Part shown: piece by piece, positions 8,749 to 16,648 of the stretch
Position numbering within the stretch: the stretch's first letter is position 1
Layout of the letters: every line of letters starts with the position of its first letter
DNA from: JBMNMU01 sp050953505
GTDB taxonomy: Bacteria > Bacillota > Clostridia > Peptostreptococcales > Anaerovoracaceae
Direction: 5' to 3'
Assembly (NCBI GenBank): GCA_050953505.1
Contig: JBMNMU010000001.1
Location: forward strand, 2,356,001-2,420,000
DNA: 64,000 nucleotides
Position numbers and translations under genes: made by a program
Notes under the pieces: model-generated
Told to the model about the DNA's origin: nothing
The model's input: the letters and a program-made list of their open reading frames with translations, nothing else
Databases searched by the model: none

Positions 8749-10644
8749 CTATCCTATCATCACAGCATCGAACTTACAGCTTTCGACGCAAGCACCGCAC
8801 TTAATACATTTCTCTTTATGAATGACGTATGGAACACCTTTAGCTCCTTCAATGGCTTCCGTTGGACATTTCTTTGCACAGATTCCACAGCTCTTGCATT
8901 TCTCAACAACAATGCTGTATTTCTTAAAGGCTTCGCAGCGGTTAGCCGGGCAGGTGTCTCTAAAGACATGTGCTTCGTACTCATCTCTAAAGTATTTTAG
9001 GGTAGACAACACCGGGTTAGGCGCGGTTTTGCCCAAGCCACATAGAGACCCAACTTTCACGGTATGAGCCAGCTCTTCTAGAAGGGTCAGGGTTTCAGCT
9101 GTTGCTCTTCCTTCAACGATATCCGTAAGGAGATTCAACATTTGTTTCGTTCCTTCACGACATACCACGCATTTTCCGCAGGATTCACTCTGGGTAAACT
9201 GCATAAAGAACAATGCTGTCTCTACCATACAAGTCTGCTCATTGATGACCACAAGACCGCCGGAACCAACCATGGCTCCTACCGATCTCAAGCTCTCATA
9301 ATCAAGGGGGAGATCCAGGTGATCTTTTGTCAGACAGCCACCAGAGGGTCCGCCAATCTGCACCGCTTTATAATTCAGTCCGCAGTTTGATCCGTCATCA
9401 TCTAAAACTCCGCCACCGATATCTCCGATAATTTGTCGTAGGGTAGTTCCAAAGGGAACTTCAATCAATCCAGTATTTTCTACATGGCCTGTTAGAGCAA
9501 AGGTCTTTGTACCTTTGGAAGTATCGGTTCCGATGGTAGCATAAGCTTCTGATCCCATTTGCATGACTACTGGAACATTTGCAAAGGTTTCAACATTGTT
9601 GATTACTGTAGGCTTTCCAAAAAGCCCGGATTGTGCTGGGAAAGGAGGCTTAGGACTGGGCATTCCACGCTTTCCTTCAATGGAAGCGATAAGGGCTGTT
9701 TCTTCACCACAAACGAAAGCACCTGCGCCTTCCATAATATGAATATCAAAGTCAATCCCTGAACCAAAGACGTTTTTACCGAGAAAACCGGATTTTCGTG
9801 CATCTTCTACTGCAATTTTCAGTCTTTCAACTGCTAGGGGATATTCTGTCCTTACATAGATATATCCTTCTGATGCTCCAACTGCTTTTGCTGCAATCAG
9901 CATACCTTCCAGCACGCTGTGAGGACAGGCCTCTAACAGACAGCGGTCCATAAAGGCGCCTGGATCTCCCTCGTCACCATTACAGATTATGTATTTGACG
10001 GGATCCTCTTGTATTCTGGTTAATTCCCATTTGCGACCTGTGGGAAAACCGCCACCGCCACGACCACGCAAGCCGGAATCCAACATACGCTTGCAAATTT
10101 CCTCGCCAGTCAATTGTGTATAGGCTTTCTCTGCCATTGCATACCCGTCGTTTGCTATATATTCTTCCATATCTAAAGCATCAATATGGCCACAATGCTT
10201 GATGCCCAGCCTGTGCTGTCTGGCATAGAAAGGGATATCATCTGCTTTTATAATGTGTTTGTTAGTGTCAGGTGAAAGGTAGAGCAATCTGTCAACAGAT
10301 TCACCTTTGAGTATGGTTTTTTCAACAATTTCATCTACGTCTTCTGGCTTTACCTTTATGTAAAGAATCCCTTGGGGATAAATGGTCACCAGTGGGCCCA
10401 TTTGGCAGAAGCCTTGGCACCCACTCTTAGCCATAACGTAATCTTTTTTCTCTTCTTTAAGTTCCACAGCAACGGATACAGACAATCCACTGTCATTTAT
10501 CTTTTTAACAAATTCATCATATACTTTGAGAGAGCCGTTTGCTACGCAACCTGTTCCTGCGCAGATCATAATTCGGGCTTTATACTGTGATAGATTAGCT
10601 TTAAAGGCTTCTTTTCTTTCCTGTAAGGTCATATTAGTTATCAC
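8749..10644 (-). CDS. hydB: NAD-dependent hydrogenase subunit HydB (NuoF-like flavoprotein)
   Basis: A 631-residue flavoprotein that transfers electrons between NAD(H) and the hydrogenase. It has an N-terminal thioredoxin-like [2Fe-2S] domain, a NuoF core with the glycine-rich FMN/NADH loop (GLRGRGGGGFPTGRKWE) and NGDEGDPGAFMDR, an SLBB region, a [4Fe-4S] motif (ESCGKCVVCREGT), and a C-terminal 2x[4Fe-4S] ferredoxin. I chose GTG at 10644 as the start: it lies 8 bases after GAGGAGGG and overlaps the end of hydC by 11 bases, which suggests translational coupling. A longer version beginning at 10677 lacks a ribosome binding site. Confidence 0.95.
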   Translation of the reverse strand: MITNMTLQERKEAFKANLSQYKARIMICAGTGCVANGSLKVYDEFVKKINDSGLSVSVAVELKEEKKDYVMAKSGCQGFCQMGPLVTIYPQGILYIKVKPEDVDEIVEKTILKGESVDRLLYLSPDTNKHIIKADDIPFYARQHRLGIKHCGHIDALDMEEYIANDGYAMAEKAYTQLTGEEICKRMLDSGLRGRGGGGFPTGRKWELTRIQEDPVKYIICNGDEGDPGAFMDRCLLEACPHSVLEGMLIAAKAVGASEGYIYVRTEYPLAVERLKIAVEDARKSGFLGKNVFGSGIDFDIHIMEGAGAFVCGEETALIASIEGKRGMPSPKPPFPAQSGLFGKPTVINNVETFANVPVVMQMGSEAYATIGTDTSKGTKTFALTGHVENTGLIEVPFGTTLRQIIGDIGGGVLDDDGSNCGLNYKAVQIGGPSGGCLTKDHLDLPLDYESLRSVGAMVGSGGLVVINEQTCMVETALFFMQFTQSESCGKCVVCREGTKQMLNLLTDIVEGRATAETLTLLEELAHTVKVGSLCGLGKTAPNPVLSTLKYFRDEYEAHVFRDTCPANRCEAFKKYSIVVEKCKSCGICAKKCPTEAIEGAKGVPYVIHKEKCIKCGACVESCKFDAVMIG

Positions 10645-11134
10645 TGCAAGAACCCTCCTCTTTTTTAATTTGCTCAAGTAAAGCGATTGTGCTTTCCGGT
10701 GTCATGAGCCCATGAACCTGCTCATCTATTACCACAACGGGAGCCAGCCCGCAGGCGCCTAAACATGCAACAGTTTCAAGGGTAAACAGCATATCCGGGG
10801 TTGTGGGACTTTTTTTGGTCAACCCTAGGTTTTTCTCCAAAGCTTTTAATATATCATGTGATTTTCTAACATGGCATGCGGTGCCGTCACAAAGTTTTAT
10901 TACGTGCTTGCCTTTGGGTTGCAGGGTGAAATGAGAGTAAAAGGTCGCGACCCCATATACTGTGGACGGGGATATGCCTAATGCAGTGGATACAAAAGTC
11001 ATAATATCCTCTGGGAGATATTTGTATTCTTCTTGCATATCCTGCAAAATAGCAATCAATTTGTGGGGGTTGTACTCATATTTATCCAATATGGAGCACA
11101 CCTTATCGAATTTTGTGCCAATGCCGTTGCTCAT
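10634..11134 (-). CDS. hydC: Hydrogenase subunit HydC (NuoE-like [2Fe-2S] protein)
   Basis: A 166-residue thioredoxin-like ferredoxin of the NuoE family. The [2Fe-2S] ligands are seen in LCDGTACHVR (two Cys) and in ETVACLGACGLAP (two Cys), and the family signature VYGVATFYSHF precedes them. It is the first gene of the hydrogenase operon and passes electrons to or from HydB. AAAGGAGGA precedes the ATG at a good distance. Its expression should be driven by the promoter at 11223-11251. Confidence 0.95.
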   Translation of the reverse strand: MSNGIGTKFDKVCSILDKYEYNPHKLIAILQDMQEEYKYLPEDIMTFVSTALGISPSTVYGVATFYSHFTLQPKGKHVIKLCDGTACHVRKSHDILKALEKNLGLTKKSPTTPDMLFTLETVACLGACGLAPVVVIDEQVHGLMTPESTIALLEQIKKEEGSCSDN

Positions 11135-11222
11135 GCTAAAATCCTCCTTTTCTGCTAGCTTCTCAGCCTACGCTTTTTAATATTAAATGGGACAAATTAT
11201 CACTAATCTTGTGCCCAACATA

Positions 11223-11251
11223 ATCATACTGTTAAACTTTAGACAATGCAA
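11223..11251 (-). promoter_or_regulatory. Predicted SigA-type promoter of the hyd operon
   Basis: On the minus strand TTGCAT, a 17-base spacer, then TATGAT, placed about 90 bases before the hydC start. The -10 matches consensus in five of six positions; the -35 is weak, which is common in regulated promoters. Confidence 0.6.
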
Positions 11252-11269
11252 TATTGAATTCTCAATATT
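11250..11269. promoter_or_regulatory. Perfect dyad at the hyd promoter (operator candidate)
   Basis: AATATTGAATTCTCAATATT is a perfect 8+8 inverted repeat with a 4-base centre. It overlaps the upstream edge of the predicted -35 of the hyd promoter. The regulator is unknown. It differs from the textbook Rex site but has the same AT-rich, TTGA/TCAA-bearing character. Confidence 0.5.
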
Positions 11270-11398
11270 TCAAAAACACCAATTAAGTCTGAAAATTGGA
11301 GCAAATAAGTTATATTTATTTTATATTCTTGCACATGGCTTTTTAGAATATGGTTGGGCTATCTTGCTGCTGGAGGATAGGTTGACAATTAACAAACA

Positions 11399-11438
11399 AA
11401 AAAGGAAAAGCTTCTTTTCGATGAAACTTCTCCTTTTT
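11399..11438 (-). terminator. Terminator-like hairpin upstream of the hyd promoter
   Basis: On the minus strand AAAAAGGAGAAGTTTC pairs with GAAGCTTTTCCTTTTT across an 8-base loop, followed by a TTTGTTTG tract. It probably insulates the hyd operon from the CorC-family gene. A second long perfect hairpin, GGATCATCTCCT / AGGAGATGATCC, lies at 11481-11506 without a good U-tract. Confidence 0.55.
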
Positions 11439-11546
11439 AGAGCTTTTTAGCGCTTACTTACTTATGTAGCTTTTTCTTACGGATCATCTCCTTTAGGAGA
11501 TGATCCTTTGACTACTTTAATATTGCCATTGATTTTGCCTGCCTAT

Positions 11547-11577
11547 AAAAAAGGGGTCACTGTTATACAGCAGACCC
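11547..11577 (-). terminator. Terminator overlapping the end of the CorC/CNNM gene
   Basis: The minus-strand hairpin GGGTCTGCTG...CAGTGACCCC is followed by TTTTTT. The stop codon of the CorC-family gene lies within the stem-loop, so the last translated codons are part of the terminator. Confidence 0.75.
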
Positions 11578-12834
11578 AATGTTTTTTGATTTAAAAATTC
11601 TGATTTTCTCTATTTTGTTTTTATCAAAGCTTTCAATGATGAACTTAATGTTTTCGTATTCTATTGCTTCTCCAGGTTCAGGAATTCTATCAATGATTCC
11701 GATAACAAAACCGGCTATGGTATCATAATCCTCCGATTCTAGGTGGGTTCCGATTAAATGGTTTATTTCCTCTATTGCTACATTTCCATTTACCAAAAAC
11801 TCTCCTTCTTTTATGATCTCCATACCTTTAATTTCTTTATCATATTCATCTTCTATGTCACCAACGATTTCTTCTATTAAGTCTTCGATGGTTACCAGCC
11901 CTTCGGTGCCACCATATTCATCTAAGACGATGGCCATATGGACACGGTCTGCTCTCATTTTGCGAAACAGATCTTTTGTTGGCTTGAATTCATAGGTGAA
12001 ACTAGGTTGGCGAATATATTTTCTCAAATCGAAGGGAGTGTCCTCCTCACTTTGTGAAAATATCAGGTCTTTAAGATATAAAATCCCAATTATATTATCG
12101 ATGGTTTTTTCATAAACCGGTATTCGGGAATACTGCTCTTTATTAAAGATATCTCTAATTTCCTCGTAAGACATATCCACATCGATGGCTATCATTTCTG
12201 TTCTGGGCGTCATGACTTCATTAACAAGGGAATCGCCGAATTCAAAGACATTGTTAATCATCTCTTTTTCTTCGCCCTCTAAAACGCCTTCCTTGTGGCT
12301 TACATCAACAATGGTTTTAAGCTCTTCTTGAGTAATGAAGGGTTGATTTTCATCAACCTCCCCGCCAAAAATCCTCACGAGAAAATTCGTTAATTTCGTC
12401 AAGACAAAGCTAACTGGCCCTAAAAAAATGGTTACAAGGCGTACCAAGCTGGATAATCTTACCGATACCTTATCTGCATTTTGGGCTGCAAGGGATTTGG
12501 GTGTAATTTCGCTAAAAATAAGCACTAGCAAGGTCATAACTCCAGTTGCAATTCCTACACCATGATTGCCAAATATATCAATACTGATGGATGTTGCTAA
12601 GGCAGATGCACCAATATTAACTGCATTATTTCCGATAAGAATAGTACTTAAGAGTTTACTTGGGTTACTTAGTAATTTATTAACTCGCTCCGCGCCCTTT
12701 TCCTTGTTTTCAAGCATTTGCTTCAAGCGAATCTTGCTTAAGGACATCAAAGCAGTCTCTGATGCGGAGAAAGTGGCTGATAAAACTAAACATAAAATTA
12801 AGACGAGTATTTTCCACAAACTATCTGGATCCAA
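11563..12834 (-). CDS. CNNM/CorC family membrane protein (DUF21 plus CBS pair plus CorC_HlyC)
   Basis: A 423-residue protein with the standard architecture of this family. A DUF21 membrane domain with about four helices covers residues 1-190 (SASETALMSLSKIRLKQ near 23-40). A CBS pair follows (about 205-330, including TPRTEMIAIDVDM and VLDEYGGTEGLVTIEDLIEE), then a C-terminal CorC_HlyC domain (about 340-415). Family members are associated with magnesium or other divalent cation efflux; older haemolysin annotations are not well supported. The start is TTG: an in-frame TGA lies just upstream and AAGGAG precedes it by 11 bases. Confidence 0.9.
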   Translation of the reverse strand: MDPDSLWKILVLILCLVLSATFSASETALMSLSKIRLKQMLENKEKGAERVNKLLSNPSKLLSTILIGNNAVNIGASALATSISIDIFGNHGVGIATGVMTLLVLIFSEITPKSLAAQNADKVSVRLSSLVRLVTIFLGPVSFVLTKLTNFLVRIFGGEVDENQPFITQEELKTIVDVSHKEGVLEGEEKEMINNVFEFGDSLVNEVMTPRTEMIAIDVDMSYEEIRDIFNKEQYSRIPVYEKTIDNIIGILYLKDLIFSQSEEDTPFDLRKYIRQPSFTYEFKPTKDLFRKMRADRVHMAIVLDEYGGTEGLVTIEDLIEEIVGDIEDEYDKEIKGMEIIKEGEFLVNGNVAIEEINHLIGTHLESEDYDTIAGFVIGIIDRIPEPGEAIEYENIKFIIESFDKNKIEKIRIFKSKNIGSAV

Positions 12835-12990
12835 TAACGCTCACACTCCTTGAATGGATCACGACCTGTCATCTTGGTAGTAGAGGCCGTATCAATAGCA
12901 TAACCATAGCAGCCATTCTTTAGACGCAAAGTAATTTTGCAACAATTATAATAACTTCATTATAATGAATGTTGGTAATTTTAGCAAGTG

Positions 12991-13102
12991 GGGTGTCAGA
13001 CACCATCGCAGGAATTAAGGCAACAGATGAGCTGTTGCAACCGTTTTGTTGTTTCAAGTTGGAAAAGGTGCCAGACATATTTTCCAAGGCTTTATGTAAA
13101 CC
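12991..13102. repeat. 112-bp direct repeat, copy A
   Basis: Begins GGGTGTCAGACACCATCG and ends CTTTATGTAAACC. It aligns without gaps to 14782-14893 at roughly 90% identity by eye. Internal palindromic pieces (GTGTCAGACAC; GGAAAAGGTGCC...TTTTCC) suggest a small non-autonomous or REP-like element. The two copies bracket the hemerythrin operon. Confidence 0.8.
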
Positions 13103-13262
13103 TCAGTTTAGGTAAAATAGATAAAAGTTGAAAAGGGTGTCAAAAAGTGAGGAGTCAGACCCCGCTTGGTGTGATTATGTCTGACGCCATGTCGATATGA
13201 CACCATGCCGACACCAAAAGGTGTCAAAAGAAAACTAAAAAAACAGGAAATCTTTTATATAC

Positions 13263-13305
13263 CGTTGCATATGCAACGAATAAACAACTATTTGGGTGGT
13301 ATAGT
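13263..13305 (+). promoter_or_regulatory. Palindrome plus -10 element upstream of DUF1858-hemerythrin operon
   Basis: CGTTGCATATGCAACG (13263-13278) is a perfect 16-base palindrome. A -10-like TATAGT is at 13300-13305, with no convincing -35. If transcription starts near 13312, the palindrome is centred at about -41.5, the usual position of a class II activator such as a Crp/Fnr-family protein. The half-site spacing is not that of canonical FNR sites, so the regulator remains unknown. Confidence 0.45.
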
Positions 13306-13397
13306 TTACTCATAAGAAACGATCAAGTATATTTTGTATTAGAAAGTAAATTATCGGAAAGATTAAAAAGAAAAGAAAAAGAAAAGGAGTAGAAAAG

Positions 13398-13592
13398 ATG
13401 AAGATAACAAAAGAAATGATTATTGGTGAATTAGTGAGAAATTACCCTGAGGCGATTCCAGTGTTAATGAGCTTTGGTATGGGTTGCGTAGGTTGCCCTT
13501 CAGCTCAAGCAGAATCCCTAGAAGAAGCTGCGCAGGTTCACGGTATGGACATCGATGAATTGGTTAAAGCATTAAACGAAGCAGTAAAATAA
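13398..13592 (+). CDS. DUF1858 domain protein (CxxC redox-disulfide type)
   Basis: A 64-residue single-domain protein of the DUF1858 family, small cytoplasmic proteins with a conserved CxxC pair often encoded near hybrid-cluster or nitric-oxide related genes. The motif is GMGCVGCPSAQAE (two Cys, near residues 31-34). AAAAGGAG precedes the ATG. It is the first gene of a three-gene unit, followed after 12 bases by the 208-residue unknown protein and then the hemerythrin. The context suggests a role in oxygen, NO or redox stress, by inference. Confidence 0.88.
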   Translation: MKITKEMIIGELVRNYPEAIPVLMSFGMGCVGCPSAQAESLEEAAQVHGMDIDELVKALNEAVK

Positions 13593-13604
13593 GGAGGAAA
13601 ATTA

Positions 13605-14231
13605 ATGAGTGCGTTTTTAGGCCCCATTCATTACTGGCTATATAATAAGATCATTTTGCACGAAGAATTGATTGGCTCCATTGTTGACCTGGCTGGCACT
13701 AGGGACTTTGATACAAAAAAACTTGTAGAGGACAGTTATTCAAAGTTTGGTGAACCTGTAACAGGTGCCCTTGAGGACCATATTGAGCATTCCAACATTC
13801 ATGGTTGGCTTCAAGACAGAATTTTCAGCGTAGAGAAGCGTCTTGCATACGTTACCACGGAGCTTCTAAAGGCGGATACAGTAAAAGTCGAGGAAGTTGA
13901 AGATATTTTCAGGAAAAGCGGTGCAGAAGCAGCTAGATCTTTAGAAATAACAGAGAGCAAGCCCCAGGATTTGTTTAAATTGATATTTGACAATATGCTT
14001 GAGGGAATGCCCTGCGACAGAGTGAACGAAATAACGGAAAACACTGAAGAGGCTATAACCTGGCAGACAACAAGATGCCTCCACAAAGACCACTGGGATC
14101 AGGTAGGCGGCGATATCAACAATTTTTATAAATTCAGAGAAAATTGGATTGCTGGATTTTTAAATGAAAGCGAAACAGGATATAGCTATTCGAGAACGGC
14201 AGATGGCATGAATACAATAAGGAGGATGTAA
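13605..14231 (+). CDS. Conserved-looking protein of unknown function between DUF1858 and hemerythrin genes
   Basis: A 208-residue soluble protein without signal or membrane segment; I do not recognise its family. It begins with GPIHYWLYNKIILHEELI. The second half contains possible metal or redox ligands (EGMPCDRVNE, CLHKDHWDQ with His-x2-His, FYKFRENW). GGAGGAAAATT precedes the ATG, and it lies 12 bases after the DUF1858 gene and 4 bases before the hemerythrin start, so it is almost certainly co-transcribed and functionally linked with them. Predicted to be mostly helical from its residue pattern. Confidence 0.75.
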   Translation: MSAFLGPIHYWLYNKIILHEELIGSIVDLAGTRDFDTKKLVEDSYSKFGEPVTGALEDHIEHSNIHGWLQDRIFSVEKRLAYVTTELLKADTVKVEEVEDIFRKSGAEAARSLEITESKPQDLFKLIFDNMLEGMPCDRVNEITENTEEAITWQTTRCLHKDHWDQVGGDINNFYKFRENWIAGFLNESETGYSYSRTADGMNTIRRM

Positions 14232-14235
14232 GATA

Positions 14236-14811
14236 GTGGACGGGATCACATTAATGGTAGAAGAACATGTTAACATAAAAAGAATGCTTGCTGTCCTTAG
14301 AAAAGCCAGTCTAACCATCTTAAATGGTGGAGATATTAATTTCGAAGATTTTAAAGATATGACGGATTTTGTAAAATATTATGCAGACGAACACCATCAT
14401 GGAAAAGAAGAAAAATTTCTTTTTGACAGAATGTCTAGCGAAATTGGTGGGGCAGCTGCGAAGCTGGTAACTGGTATGTTGATTGAGCATGACCAAGGTA
14501 GGCTGTACATGATGGATTTAAAAGCGGCCTTGGAAAAGGTTAAAGCTGGAGATGAGGAAGCAAAAGTGGATGTGATTGCAAATGCAGTATCCTATACCCA
14601 TTTGCTCAACAGACATATTGATAAAGAAGACAGCGCCGCATATCCCTTTGCAAGAAGAGGCTTATCCGAAGAAACTTTAAATACAATCAACGATCTATGT
14701 GAAACCTTCGAAAAGGAACAAGAAGAAAAAGGAATACAAGAACAATATATGAAAACCCTAGAGCGCCTAGAGAAGGTTTATGGGTGTCAGACACCATCGA
14801 AGGAATTATAG
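14236..14811 (+). CDS. Hemerythrin-domain protein with repeat-derived C-terminus
   Basis: A 191-residue four-helix-bundle protein of the hemerythrin/HHE family, expected to bind a di-iron centre and oxygen or NO. Candidate ligands are His11, His53-55, Glu59, His85, His122, His127 and Glu131. The start is GTG, 9 bases after AAGGAGGA. The last nine codons (GCQTPSKEL) and the stop lie inside the 112-bp repeat copy B, so the natural C-terminus appears to have been replaced when the repeat inserted. The loss is probably harmless, since all ligand positions are upstream. It is the last gene of the operon. Confidence 0.9.
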   Translation: MDGITLMVEEHVNIKRMLAVLRKASLTILNGGDINFEDFKDMTDFVKYYADEHHHGKEEKFLFDRMSSEIGGAAAKLVTGMLIEHDQGRLYMMDLKAALEKVKAGDEEAKVDVIANAVSYTHLLNRHIDKEDSAAYPFARRGLSEETLNTINDLCETFEKEQEEKGIQEQYMKTLERLEKVYGCQTPSKEL

Positions 14812-14893
14812 CAAAAAGTGAGTTGTTGCAACGGGTTTGTTGTTTTAAGTTGGAAAAGGTGCCAGACATATTTTCCAAGGTTTTATGTGAACC
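14782..14893. repeat. 112-bp direct repeat, copy B
   Basis: Same orientation as copy A at 12991-13102, offset 1791 bases. Its first 30 bases are translated as the end of the hemerythrin gene and include the stop codon. Confidence 0.8.
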
Positions 14894-14906
14894 ACATAGG
14901 AATGTA

Positions 14907-14956
14907 GAAACCTCCCTATTGATGCTGTAATCATCAATAGGGAGGTTTCATTTTTC
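14907..14956 (+). terminator. Strong terminator of the hemerythrin operon
   Basis: GAAACCTCCCTATTGATG pairs with CATCAATAGGGAGGTTTC, followed by ATTTTTCATT. The 18-bp stem is nearly perfect and the U-tract is on the plus strand only. Confidence 0.88.
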
Positions 14957-14965
14957 ATTCTTGCC

Positions 14966-15517
14966 TCATTTACTTTTATACCAGATTTGAATATCTTTAT
15001 ATAAAGCTTCTGTTTTTTCTAAGGTTTTATCATTGAAGATCACATGGGTTGGCTTGTTTCCCTCCAACTGGATAACAATATACATATTTACACTCTTATA
15101 CGCATAAAGTCTGGATTTTCCATAACCCTCTAGGGTAAAATGACCATAGGCCTTCTTTATCCCGCCGTAACCATTGGTACGCCTGCCTGGTGGGGTTCCC
15201 TTTATTGTAGAAATAGAAGCTATTTGACTTTTATCAATGGTATAGTCATACATAGCGGCATTAATATGAAATTTTGAGCCTTCAAATTTATAGCGGTAGT
15301 CTTTTATTCCCATGTAAGCAACGGATCCAAATACAGCGAACATGAATGCTATAAAGCCACAGGTAATTAACTTCCCCTTCGGATGCCCAAAATTAACGGT
15401 CCACCCCATATATTTGTTACGCTTTGGAACCATGATCCGGGGGTCGTTGGGATTGTTATATATAAACCCATGCCAATTATTTGGATTGTCATGGATGTTA
15501 TTCTCATTTTTACTCAT
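14966..15517 (-). CDS. Membrane protein with DUF5808-like N-terminus and PH-like domain
   Basis: A 183-residue protein. Residues 10-50 resemble the DUF5808 motif (WHGFIYNNPNDPRIMVPKR, then GWTVNFGHPKGKL). One membrane helix follows (about 52-70), and the C-terminal 110 residues, with RLYAYKS and a run of beta-strands, look like a bacterial PH-like domain. Such proteins are small membrane proteins of unknown function. The start lies in a region with several ATGs; the chosen one gives the complete DUF5808 segment. It is monocistronic and convergent with the hemerythrin operon. Confidence 0.7.
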   Translation of the reverse strand: MSKNENNIHDNPNNWHGFIYNNPNDPRIMVPKRNKYMGWTVNFGHPKGKLITCGFIAFMFAVFGSVAYMGIKDYRYKFEGSKFHINAAMYDYTIDKSQIASISTIKGTPPGRRTNGYGGIKKAYGHFTLEGYGKSRLYAYKSVNMYIVIQLEGNKPTHVIFNDKTLEKTEALYKDIQIWYKSK

Positions 15518-15967
15518 GTATTTATACTCCCTTCTGTGGAAAAGTATTATCGCACTATAAACATAACGATTTATCTATCTAAAACCAAGTGATGGGTGAG
15601 ACTCAAGATGTTCACACATAGGCTATAGACGATGGCGATTGGCGATGCAATAGCACAGCTTTCTTATAATATAATATCACAGCGAATACCTTAGCGAAAC
15701 TGACAATTAATTACAGAATGTAATTTGATAGGGAAGGCTTCTAATAGTTGATTTAGATGAGAATAGTTTGCTCTTAAATTTTTGAAGCATGCCCCGATAC
15801 TAGTGATGATTTTATAGTTTTTTATGAATGAGTGTGGTAAAATGAAAAAATTGAAAGCTGGCAATATATAGGGAACTGTTAATAATAGAGGTTTGGATGC
15901 CAGGCGAACCGTTTTTACTGTCAATGATGAAATAGAAGGATTCAAGTACTACGTAAAGGAGTCTATT
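15518..15967. other. Intergenic region upstream of purC
   Basis: 450 bases between the divergent DUF5808-like gene and purC. I see no RNA gene or purine riboswitch. Open frames here are short and not gene-like. The purC ribosome binding site AAAGGAG is at 15956-15962. Confidence 0.5.
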
Positions 15968-16648
15968 ATGAAACTGATTTATAAAGGAAAAACAAAGAAT
16001 GTATACGAGTTAGACAATGGCAATTGCCTTCTTCAATTTAAGGATGATGCGACGGGGGAAAATGGGGTTTTTGATCCAGGTGCCAACCAGGTTGGTTTGA
16101 CCATTGCAGGAATGGGAAAGGCTGGATTACAATTGACGACTTATTTTTTTGAAAAACTGGAGGAGCTAGGGATTCCAACCCATTACGTTTCGTCGGATTT
16201 AGATGCAGGAACCATGACTGTTAAGAAAGCTACCTTCTTTGGGCAGGGGCTAGAGGTGATTTGTCGTTATAGAGCCGTTGGAAGTTTTTTGCGCCGTTAT
16301 GGAAAGTACGCAACAGATGGTCAGCCTCTTGATGGTCTTGTTGAGATCACCTTGAAGGATGATGAGAGAAATGACCCGCTGATTACAGAGGATGCTTTAG
16401 AAATGCTGGGCATTTTGTCTAAGGAAGAATATAAGATACTAAAAGATCTTACAAAGAAAATTTCCGGGTTTATTAAGTCGGAGCTGGCTAATAAAGGCTT
16501 GGAGCTTTATGACATCAAACTGGAATTTGGTAAAGTGGGGGAGGAAGGTCAGATTGCTTTGATTGATGAGATATCCGGAGGTAACATGCGGGTATATGAG
16601 GGCGACAGGAAGATTGATCCATTGGAGCTTGGAAGGATAATGTGTTAG
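15968..16648 (+). CDS. purC: Phosphoribosylaminoimidazole-succinocarboxamide synthase
   Basis: SAICAR synthase, the purine-pathway enzyme that joins CAIR and aspartate using ATP. 226 residues, slightly short of the usual 235-240. Family landmarks are the N-terminal YKGKTKNVYELDNGN loop, LEVICRYRAVGSFLRRYG near residue 96, NDPLITEDAL near 137, and LIDEISGGNMR near the end. The ATG at 15968 follows AAAGGAG by 5 bases and gives the family N-terminus; a frame open further upstream to 15893 lacks a ribosome binding site. The gene stands alone rather than in a pur operon and its sequence is somewhat divergent, so a second pur locus elsewhere would not be surprising. Confidence 0.9.
   Translation: MKLIYKGKTKNVYELDNGNCLLQFKDDATGENGVFDPGANQVGLTIAGMGKAGLQLTTYFFEKLEELGIPTHYVSSDLDAGTMTVKKATFFGQGLEVICRYRAVGSFLRRYGKYATDGQPLDGLVEITLKDDERNDPLITEDALEMLGILSKEEYKILKDLTKKISGFIKSELANKGLELYDIKLEFGKVGEEGQIALIDEISGGNMRVYEGDRKIDPLELGRIMC

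Larger units (their letters stand above)
12835..13397. other. Intergenic region with GTGTCAGACACC-type repeats and DUF1858 operon promoter
   Basis: 563 bases. 12991-13102 is the first copy of a 112-bp direct repeat. 13140-13225 carries several degenerate fragments of the same GTGTC/GACAC theme. 13263-13305 holds a palindrome and a -10 element in front of the DUF1858 gene. No gene was seen. Confidence 0.6.

Noticed and set aside
11250..11269. Rex binding site
   Set aside because: The dyad differs from the TTGTGA...TCACAA pattern; kept only as an unassigned operator candidate.
15518..15967. Purine riboswitch before purC
   Set aside because: I could not find the conserved aptamer core or a three-way junction; purC appears to have a plain leader.
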